Part shown: positions 46,109 through 52,184 of the stretch, in pieces | Layout of the letters: every line of letters begins with the position of its first letter | Position numbering within the stretch: position 1 is the stretch's first letter | The notes under the pieces: generated by a model | Databases searched by the model: none | The model's input: only the letters and a program-made list of their open reading frames with translations | Told to the model about the DNA's origin: nothing | From: Actinomycetota bacterium | GTDB taxonomy: Bacteria; Actinomycetota; Thermoleophilia; Gaiellales; Gaiellaceae | NCBI GenBank assembly: GCA_003152275.1 | Contig: PLZU01000016.1 | Location: 669-52,852 of the forward strand | Length of the DNA stretch: 52,184 nt | Direction of reading: 5' to 3' | Made by a program: the position numbers and the translations under genes

Positions 46109-47398
46109 GTGCGCACGCGCAGCGCCGCCCTTCTCCTCGTCCTCGCAACCGCGCTGCCGCGCCTTCTCGCGCTGCTCCACGAGCGTGGTGCGATCCTCAC
46201 GTCGTTCACCGACAAGGGTGACAACTTCGCTCAGACGTTCCTCGCAACCGGGACGTACGGCTTCATTCCGGGGCACCCGTCTGCGTACACGCAGCCGCTC
46301 TACGGCTGGTTCCTCATTCCGCTCTACTGGATCCTCGGACGCCACTGGGAAGTCGTTGGGATCGCGCAGATCTGCGTCGCGGTGGCGACGACGCTGATCG
46401 TGTGGCAGATCGGACGGCGTTGGCTCACACCCACCATCGGCCTGATCGCAGGCCTTGCGGTCGCGTTGCACCCGTACCTCGTCTGGCACGACGTGCACAT
46501 GAACCGGGAGATCCTCGACCACTTTCTCGCCGCCGCGACCGTGTACCTGACTCTGCACGCTGCCGAGCGCTTCGGCTGGCGTCGCGCCCTGCTGCTCGGC
46601 GCGGTGATCGGGCTCGGCATTCTCGGCAACGTCCGGCTCGAGGCGCTGCCGTTCCTGCTCGGGGCATACCTGCTGTGGCGTGCCGGCGTGTCGCGATGCA
46701 CGCTCATCGCAACCGTTGCGATCTTCGCCGGGGCCGCGCTCTTCGTGATGCCGTGGGTCGTTCGGAACAAAGTGAGCGTCGGCTGCTGGGCAGTGACGAC
46801 CGATGCTCGCGCGCTCTGGAAAGCGAACAACGTCAACACCTACGTCACGCTCAAGCACGGCGGCTGGATCGATGCGGTCCCGCAGCCCAAGTCGTTCCCA
46901 CCGACGCCGCAGGACGTGTTTGTGCACTGGCAGAAGACCGGCGTCGTGCTGCCCTACAACGAGTGCGCGCAGATGAACGAGTTCCAGCACACGGTGATCT
47001 CGTTCTGGATTCACCATTCCGGCGACAAGGCGCAGCTCGTTCCGCTCGACGCGCAGTGGCTGTGGCAGCCTTCCGTCGTCGAGACGGGCGGCCGGCCGGG
47101 CGCGGGTACATGGCTCGACACGCTGCGAACGACGGTTGAGCCCGCGTACATGATCGTGCTCTATCTGTTCGGGGTGATCGGCCTGTTCCTCGTGCCGCGC
47201 TTCCTGGCCGCGCTGACTGTTCTGCTCCTCGGCTACCAGACCCTCGTTGCGATGCTGTTCGTGGGCGAGACGCGCTACCGCGTCCCGTGGGACTTTCTGA
47301 TCGCAATGCTCGCAGCGCGTGCACTCGTCGAGCTCAGCGCGCGAGCGCGAGCGCGTCGCCAGGCCGGCGCCGCCGGCCGAGCAACGTCAGAGCCGTGA
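46109..47398 (+). CDS. Membrane glycosyltransferase-like protein (GT39-like), paralogue of 49833-51104
   Basis: 429 aa with about nine hydrophobic helices. The first loop FTDKGDNFAQTFLATGTYGF and HPYLVWHDVHMNREILDHF carry acidic residues at positions usual for GT-C catalysis. SAYTQPLYGWFLIPLYWIL, MPWVVRN and WQPSVVETGGRPGAGTWLD recur almost unchanged in the gene at 49833, so the two are duplicates flanking asnB. GTG 46109 is the first plausible start. The 3' end overlaps the convergent deacetylase-like gene by 65 bp. Substrate unknown. Confidence 0.83.
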   Translation: MRTRSAALLLVLATALPRLLALLHERGAILTSFTDKGDNFAQTFLATGTYGFIPGHPSAYTQPLYGWFLIPLYWILGRHWEVVGIAQICVAVATTLIVWQIGRRWLTPTIGLIAGLAVALHPYLVWHDVHMNREILDHFLAAATVYLTLHAAERFGWRRALLLGAVIGLGILGNVRLEALPFLLGAYLLWRAGVSRCTLIATVAIFAGAALFVMPWVVRNKVSVGCWAVTTDARALWKANNVNTYVTLKHGGWIDAVPQPKSFPPTPQDVFVHWQKTGVVLPYNECAQMNEFQHTVISFWIHHSGDKAQLVPLDAQWLWQPSVVETGGRPGAGTWLDTLRTTVEPAYMIVLYLFGVIGLFLVPRFLAALTVLLLGYQTLVAMLFVGETRYRVPWDFLIAMLAARALVELSARARARRQAGAAGRATSEP

Positions 47399-47960
47399 CG
47401 AGCGCGAGGCGCCGCCTGGCATCGAGCAAGTCGTAGTCGTGAAAGTACGCGTGGACGTATTCCGGTAGCGGCTTGAGTACCGCCCGCGCGAGCTGTCCCA
47501 ACGAATGCGTCGTCGGCAGGGCGCCTGGGCGCGGTAGGCCGCCCCGGTCGGTGCAGTCGACGAGCCCGAGTTGGTGCACGGTGTCCCGTACCGCGTCATC
47601 CGTGTACCAGCCGCCACCGCAAAAGTAGTGCGGCTCGAGACTCTGCGAGCGCATCCACTCCACTTCCTTCCGAACCCGCTCCGCCGGATCGCCGCCGCTC
47701 GGTCGCGCGTGTGTCGGACTCGTCCAGTGCGTGTGCAACCCGAACGGACCTCGGCTCGACGCCGCGCGCGCACGCGTCAGCCAGCGCTCGACGTCCTCGC
47801 CATATGCGGCGTCGGGTGGACGCATGAGTGCGATCACGTCGAACCCACCCGGACGTCGTTGCTGCAACTCGTCGAACCTGGCCCAGGCATCGTCGCGGAG
47901 CGGCTGCTCGAGATGACAGGAGACGATCGCGACTGGGGGGCTAGGCACACTGTGGCGCAT
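47334..47960 (-). CDS. Polysaccharide-deacetylase-like protein (divergent), function uncertain
   Basis: 208 aa, soluble. FGLHTHWTSPTH could be the metal-binding His motif of NodB-type deacetylases; HYFCGGGWYTDDAVRDTVHQLGLVDCT resembles their FRPPYG-to-dct segment; YVHAYFHDYDLLDARRR resembles the C-terminal H-x-HD motif. The first Asp-rich motif (TFDDG) is not found; SCHLEQPL stands there instead, so activity is doubtful. Its ATG (47960-47958) and the asnB ATG (47959-47961) share bases in CATG on opposite strands; GTG 47948 is a more spacious alternative. It overlaps the convergent membrane GT by 65 bp. Family assignment is by eye only. Confidence 0.65.
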   Translation of the reverse strand: MRHSVPSPPVAIVSCHLEQPLRDDAWARFDELQQRRPGGFDVIALMRPPDAAYGEDVERWLTRARAASSRGPFGLHTHWTSPTHARPSGGDPAERVRKEVEWMRSQSLEPHYFCGGGWYTDDAVRDTVHQLGLVDCTDRGGLPRPGALPTTHSLGQLARAVLKPLPEYVHAYFHDYDLLDARRRLALVTALTLLGRRRRPGDALALAR

Positions 47961-49836
47961 GTGCGGGATCTGCGGACTCTATTCCCCGTCAGGCGAGCCG
48001 CAGCAAACGCTCGTCGACAGCATGCGGACGCGCATCCGGCACCGAGGCCCGGATCAAGGCTCGACCGACGCGTTCGGACCGTGCGTGCTCGGGCATCAGC
48101 GGCTCCAGGTGATCGATCTCGAGCTCGGCTACCAGCCCGTCGCGAACGAAACCGGCACGGTCGTCGCAGTCTTCAACGGTGAGCTCTACAACTTTCCCGA
48201 GCTTCGGAAAGAGCTCGCGGCCAGCGGCCACGAAGTTCGCGGCCGCGGCGACACGCCCGTCCTGCCGCACCTCTACGAGGAATACGGCCCGCGCTTCGTC
48301 GAACGACTCGACGGCATGTTCGCGTTCGCGCTCTGGGATGCCGACCGGCGGCGACTCGTGCTCGCGCGCGACCGCCTCGGCAAGAAGCCACTGGTCTGGA
48401 CGCGTCTCGATGACGGAGCGATCGCGTTCGCCTCGGAGCTGAAGGCGTTCCATGCACTCCCCGCCTTCCGCGCCGAGCCCGACCTGCCCGCCCTCGACGC
48501 CTACCTCGCGCTCCAGTACGTCCCCGGCACGCGCACCGGCGTTCAAGGCGTGCAGCGGCTCGAGCCGGGCTCGCTGCTCGTCGTGGAGGGCGACACCGTC
48601 ACGATCGAGCGCTACTGGCAACCGGCGACCGACGAGCAGGAGGCGACCGACGAAGAGTGGCTCGAACGTGTCCGGGAGAGCGTGACCGCGGCAGTGCGGA
48701 AGAGACTTGTGTCCGACGTCCCGCTCGGCGCGCTGCTCTCGGGCGGCCTCGATTCGGCGATCGTCGTCGCGCAGATGGCGCAGGCGTCGGCAGAGCCGAT
48801 CCGGACCTTCACGGTTGGATTCGCCGATCAGCGTTACGACGAGCGCGAGTTCGCGCGAGCTGTGGCCGACCGCTACGCAACGCGTCACGAGGTGATCGTG
48901 CTCGAGCCGGACGCAGCCGCCACGCTTCCGCGCCTCGCAGCCGCATTCGACGAGCCGCTCGGCGACGAGGCGGCGCTGCCGCTTTTCCTCATCTGCGAGG
49001 CAGCGCGGCGCGAGGTGACGGTCGGGCTCGTCGGCGACGGCGGCGACGAATCGTTCGCCGGCTACGAGCGCTACGCCGCGATGGGCCTTGCCGAGCGCGT
49101 GCCCGCCCCGGCCGCCGCCGCGGGTGCACGACTCCTGCGCGCGCTCCCGGCCGGTCGCGGTGAACGGCGCTCGTCGGCATTCCGCGCCGCGCGCTTCCTG
49201 GAAGCGGCGACCGTGCCGGCCGTCGAGCGCTACGGACGCCTCATGGAGGTACTCACGCTCGAGCAGCGCCGGGACCTGTGGTCGGACGAGGCGAGAGCAG
49301 AGATCGGAACGCTTCTGTCGCCGGGCTTCCTGCTGGGCGGCCGCGTCCCGCCGGGCATCGAAGGCCTCCAACGCCTCGACATCGACACCTACCTTCCCGG
49401 CGATCTCCTGCCGAAGTCGGACATCGCATCGATGGCGCACTCGCTCGAGCTGCGCTCGCCGCTCCTCGACACACGCGTCGTCGAGCTCGGCCTGGCGCTG
49501 CCCGACCACCTGAAGCGGCGAGGGCGCGAAGGCAAGATCGCGCTGCGGCGCGCGTTCGCAGCCGACCTGCCTCCAAGCGTCTCACACCGCGGCAAGAGTG
49601 GCTTTGGCGTTCCGCTCGCGACGTGGTTCCGCGGCGAGTTGCGGCCGCTTGCGCGCGAAGTCCTCCTCGGTGAACCCGCTCGCTCGCGCGGGTGGTTCCG
49701 CACCGCGGCCGTGGAACGATTGCTCGACGACCATGCAGCCGGTCGCGCCGACAACGGCCACCGCCTCTGGACGCTCGTGATGCTCGAGCTGTGGCAGCGC
49801 GCCCACATCGACGAGGCTGTGCCGACACTCGCGTGA
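47959..49836 (+). CDS. asnB: Asparagine synthetase, glutamine-hydrolysing (AsnB family)
   Basis: 625 aa. Cys2 (MCGICGLYS) is the N-terminal glutaminase nucleophile; RHRGPDQG, FNGELYNFPELR and GDTPVLPHLYEEYG follow. The synthetase domain has the PP-loop LLSGGLDSAIV, VGDGGDESFAGYERY and the C-terminal LELRSPLLDTRV and RGKSGFGVPLATWF. In glycan clusters AsnB-like enzymes often amidate a sugar carboxylate or similar group rather than make free asparagine. Here it heads a coupled unit with a membrane GT (GTGA) and a GT4 (ATGA), which favours that role. ATG 47959 overlaps the opposite start. Confidence 0.94.
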   Translation: MCGICGLYSPSGEPQQTLVDSMRTRIRHRGPDQGSTDAFGPCVLGHQRLQVIDLELGYQPVANETGTVVAVFNGELYNFPELRKELAASGHEVRGRGDTPVLPHLYEEYGPRFVERLDGMFAFALWDADRRRLVLARDRLGKKPLVWTRLDDGAIAFASELKAFHALPAFRAEPDLPALDAYLALQYVPGTRTGVQGVQRLEPGSLLVVEGDTVTIERYWQPATDEQEATDEEWLERVRESVTAAVRKRLVSDVPLGALLSGGLDSAIVVAQMAQASAEPIRTFTVGFADQRYDEREFARAVADRYATRHEVIVLEPDAAATLPRLAAAFDEPLGDEAALPLFLICEAARREVTVGLVGDGGDESFAGYERYAAMGLAERVPAPAAAAGARLLRALPAGRGERRSSAFRAARFLEAATVPAVERYGRLMEVLTLEQRRDLWSDEARAEIGTLLSPGFLLGGRVPPGIEGLQRLDIDTYLPGDLLPKSDIASMAHSLELRSPLLDTRVVELGLALPDHLKRRGREGKIALRRAFAADLPPSVSHRGKSGFGVPLATWFRGELRPLAREVLLGEPARSRGWFRTAAVERLLDDHAAGRADNGHRLWTLVMLELWQRAHIDEAVPTLA

Positions 49837-51104
49837 GCCGCCGCGTCGCCTACAGCGCGCTTGCGATCGTGTGCGCCGCGCCCCGGCTCGTCGTCTTGCT
49901 GCACGTGCGCAACGCGATCCTGGCGTCGAACGCCGAGAAGAGCGATCTCTTCGCGCAGACCTTCGTCGCACACGGCACCTACGGCCTGATTCCGGGCGAG
50001 CCGTCGGCGTACACGCAGCCGCTCTACGGCTGGTTCCTCATCCCCGTCTACTGGATCTTCGGGCGAACGTGGTGGTCGATCGGGATTGCACAGATCCTGC
50101 TCGCCGTGGTCACTGCGGCGCTCGTCTACGAGATCGGGCGCCGGCTGCTGAGTCCGCGGGCGGGACTCATCGGCGCGGCAATCGCAACGCTCAACCCGTA
50201 CCTGATCTGGCACGACATGCACATCAACCGCGAGATCGTCGACCAGGTCGTCGCGGCCGCGCTCGTCCTTCTGACCATCGTCGTCGCAGAGCGTCCGACG
50301 TGGAAGCTCGCGACACTCCTCGGCGCAGTGACCGGGCTCTCGATGCTCGGGAACACGCGGCTCATCGGTATTCCGGTTTTGTGCGCGGTGTACCTCGCGC
50401 TCCGCCTGCCGCATGTCCGCGCAACCGCGATCGTTTGCGGTCTCGTGCTCGTGGGCGCGACCGTCGTCGTTATGCCGTGGCTCGTCCGCAACGACGTCAA
50501 CGTCGGCTGCTTCGCGATCACGACCGACGGCCGCGCGATGTGGAAGGCGAACAACCCGCTTACGTACGGGCTGCTCTCGTCCGGCCAGTGGATCGACAAC
50601 ATCGGCCAGCATCCGCCGCGGCCGCCACACCCGGGTTATCTCACGCCGGATGAGGCGCACGGCCTGTATGTGAAGTCCCACGGCCGCATCAAGCTCCACC
50701 CGGACGAGTGCCTCGAGATGAACTTCTACGAGAACCTCGCGTTCACGTGGATCGGCGACCATCCGGGCGCGAAGGCGAAGCTCGCGGCGCTCTCCGCCAA
50801 GCTCCTCTGGCAGCCAAGCGTGTTCGAGACGAGCGGCCGTCCCGGCGCTGGCACGAGCCTCGACGTGGGTCGTCGCGTCGTCGAGCCCGTGTATATGTGG
50901 ATCGTGTACGCGCTTGCGGCGATCGGCCTGTTCGTCGCGCCGCGAGCGTTCGTCGCGCTCGCGCTTCTGCTGCTCGCCTACCAGACCGGTGCAGCGCTCG
51001 TGTTCGTCGGCGCGACGCGGTATCGCGTCGCATGGGACTTCCTGCTCGCAATTCTCGCCGCCGCAGCACTGCAGTGGCTCGTGAAACGAGTGCGGTCCCG
51101 ATGA
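49833..51104 (+). CDS. Membrane glycosyltransferase-like protein (GT39-like), paralogue of 46109-47398
   Basis: 423 aa with about nine hydrophobic helices. NAEKSDLFAQTFVAHGTYGL, SAYTQPLYGWFLIPVYWIF, NPYLIWHDMHINREIVDQV, MPWLVRN and WQPSVFETSGRPGAGTSLD match the paralogue before asnB. GTG 49833 overlaps the asnB stop (GTGA). The soluble loop between about 235 and 330 (IKLHPDECLEMNFYE) lies on one face and may bind the acceptor. The neighbour downstream is a GT4. Probably an outer-face transferase using a polyprenyl-phosphate sugar. Confidence 0.85.
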   Translation: MSRRVAYSALAIVCAAPRLVVLLHVRNAILASNAEKSDLFAQTFVAHGTYGLIPGEPSAYTQPLYGWFLIPVYWIFGRTWWSIGIAQILLAVVTAALVYEIGRRLLSPRAGLIGAAIATLNPYLIWHDMHINREIVDQVVAAALVLLTIVVAERPTWKLATLLGAVTGLSMLGNTRLIGIPVLCAVYLALRLPHVRATAIVCGLVLVGATVVVMPWLVRNDVNVGCFAITTDGRAMWKANNPLTYGLLSSGQWIDNIGQHPPRPPHPGYLTPDEAHGLYVKSHGRIKLHPDECLEMNFYENLAFTWIGDHPGAKAKLAALSAKLLWQPSVFETSGRPGAGTSLDVGRRVVEPVYMWIVYALAAIGLFVAPRAFVALALLLLAYQTGAALVFVGATRYRVAWDFLLAILAAAALQWLVKRVRSR

Positions 51105-52156
51105 GGGTCATGCACGTGCACCGCATCCGTGGCATCGGCGGTTCGGAGCGACACCTCTTGACGCTTTTGCCCGCGCTCGCAGAGCGCGGTGTCGAGCCGA
51201 TCTTCGTCGGGCTCGACGATCCCGCGTGGAGCCCGACCGACTTCTACGATGCGCTCCTGGTGCCGGCGGTGCGGATCATGTCACCGCGCGACTTCGACCC
51301 TTTGCTCCTCGTGCGACTTGCGCGGACGTTGCGCGCCGACATCGTCCACACCCACCTCGTGCACGCCGATGTCTACGGCGGGCTCGCAGCCCGTCTGCGC
51401 GGCACGCGCCTGGTCTCGACGAAGCACAACGACGACCCCTTCCGTGTCGGCCCGTTCCGGTTTGTCGAACGCGGCCTGTCCCATCTCGCCGACCGCGTCG
51501 TCACGATCACCGACGCGCTGCACCGCTTCACGGTCGAGCGCGTCGGCGTGCCGGCTGACAAGGTCGAGACGATCCACTACGGCCTCGACGGCGTCCCGGA
51601 ACCCTGGGGCGTCAACCCGCGAGACGACGTACCCGATGGCGCACGCGTATTGCTCGCGGTTGCACGCCTGACCGGTCAGAAAGGAATAGACGTTGCGATC
51701 CGCGCACTGGCAGAACTGCCCGACGACACGGTGCTCGTCGTGCTCGGCGAAGGGCCCGAGCGCGCGGCTCTACTGCGCCTGGCGCAGGAGCTCGGGCTCG
51801 CGCAGCGCGTCTTCCTGCTCGGGCGCGTGCCCGACGTCGGCGCGTGGCTCGGTCGCGCGACCCTACTCGTGCATCCCGCGCGGTGGGAGGGCTTCGGCCT
51901 GGCCGTGCTCGAGGCGATGCTTGCGGGCCTGCCCGTCGTCGCAACCAATGTCAGCGCGCTCCCCGAGCTCGTCGTCGACGGCGAGACAGGGCTGCTGGTA
52001 CCGCCGGACGACCCTCGTGCGATCGTGAGCGGCGTCGAACGAGCGCTCGCACAACCGGAGCTCGGTCCGGCAGGTCTCGCACGTGCGCGCGCGGAGTTTT
52101 CCGTCGCGCAGATGGCCGATCGTACCGCGGCGCTCTACGAGGCGATCCTCAGCTGA
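51101..52156 (+). CDS. Family 4 glycosyltransferase
   Basis: 351-aa GT-B enzyme. MRVMHVHRIRGIGGSERHLL at the N-terminus with the Gly-rich acceptor loop, ADIVHTHLVHADVYGGLAAR, LVSTKHNDDPF, then VLLAVARLTGQKGIDVAIRA, VVLGEGPERAALLRLA and RWEGFGLAVLEAMLAGLPVVAT with E-x7-E. VVDGETGLLVPPDDP is the usual C-terminal donor loop. ATG 51101 overlaps the membrane-GT stop (ATGA). Last gene of the asnB unit in the window; only 28 bp follow it. Confidence 0.93.
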   Translation: MRVMHVHRIRGIGGSERHLLTLLPALAERGVEPIFVGLDDPAWSPTDFYDALLVPAVRIMSPRDFDPLLLVRLARTLRADIVHTHLVHADVYGGLAARLRGTRLVSTKHNDDPFRVGPFRFVERGLSHLADRVVTITDALHRFTVERVGVPADKVETIHYGLDGVPEPWGVNPRDDVPDGARVLLAVARLTGQKGIDVAIRALAELPDDTVLVVLGEGPERAALLRLAQELGLAQRVFLLGRVPDVGAWLGRATLLVHPARWEGFGLAVLEAMLAGLPVVATNVSALPELVVDGETGLLVPPDDPRAIVSGVERALAQPELGPAGLARARAEFSVAQMADRTAALYEAILS

Positions 52157-52184
52157 GGTCTAGACGGTTGATCGGTAATTCGCG

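Noticed and set aside
47989-49509. 506-aa open frame on the minus strand
   Set aside because: Antisense to asnB, rich in Arg/Glu/Val with no motif; the sense frame has all catalytic residues.
52157-52184. GTCTAGAC palindrome just after the last gene
   Set aside because: It resembles the -10-like element, but the gene it would serve is outside the window, so it cannot be judged.
1-52184. tRNA, rRNA, CRISPR arrays, insertion sequences, prophage
   Set aside because: No cloverleaf-like, direct-repeat or transposase/integrase signal was seen; almost every base is inside a recognised gene.

Overview
The window is a very GC-rich, gene-dense bacterial chromosome segment. It has no rRNA, tRNA, insertion sequence, phage gene or CRISPR array that I can see. 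A complete F420 set (cofC, cofD, npdG, cofE), an extra ClpP, GTG/TTG starts in large numbers and strong C/G third-position bias point to an actinobacterium. A deep-branching class such as Thermoleophilia is my best guess, but that is inference. Coding density is extreme. Most neighbours on the same strand overlap by exactly 4 bases (NTGA, with ATGA, GTGA, TTGA and apparently CTGA), and almost all convergent neighbours overlap at their 3' ends. The longest non-coding stretch is 204 bp (45905-46108).

Left part (1-13.4 kb), housekeeping. A minus-strand operon holds a VOC protein, a methyltransferase, an amidase and a fatty-acid desaturase cut by the window edge. It is followed by an aldo/keto reductase, a patatin-like lipase, a GlcD-type FAD oxidase and ClpP. 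ClpP diverges from an SRPBCC-ArsR pair across a striking double palindrome. Then come pdxH, a NarL-type response regulator facing a degenerate histidine-kinase-like protein, the F420 operon cofC-cofD-npdG-cofE with a trailing 79-aa gene, and a 2-hydroxyacid dehydrogenase.

Middle (13.1-25.1 kb), transition to cell-surface polysaccharide genes. hemE and hemH are translationally coupled to a Wzt-type ABC ATPase and a 92-aa unknown. The matching permease (Wzm) lies across an oppositely oriented Ig-like gene, with a CDP-paratose-epimerase-like SDR, a glycosyltransferase and a zinc-ribbon methyltransferase. Divergent to these is a WecA-like sugar-phosphate transferase fused to the front half of a CapD/FlaA1-type protein, coupled to a large membrane glycosyltransferase.

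Right part (25.0-52.2 kb), a large glycan cluster. One minus-strand block (37252 down to 25048) carries a flippase, Gmd, two methyltransferases, five single-domain glycosyltransferases, a 106-aa helical protein and an 1111-aa GT4-membrane-GT fusion. Going the other way are GDP-fucose synthase, membrane glycosyltransferases and a GtrB-like GT2. A WbaP-like priming transferase block follows. Last is an asnB operon whose membrane glycosyltransferase has a paralogue just upstream of asnB. Together these could prime (WecA-like and WbaP-like), assemble (about ten soluble and five membrane glycosyltransferases), decorate (fucose or another 6-deoxyhexose, methylation, perhaps amidation) and export (ABC route and flippase route) one or two surface glycans.

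A recurring -10-like element, most often CTAGTCT or TA-N3-T, sits 6-10 bp before start codons of genes that head transcription units and lack a Shine-Dalgarno. This suggests widespread leaderless transcription. In three divergent gaps the -10 elements of both strands form a symmetric sequence.
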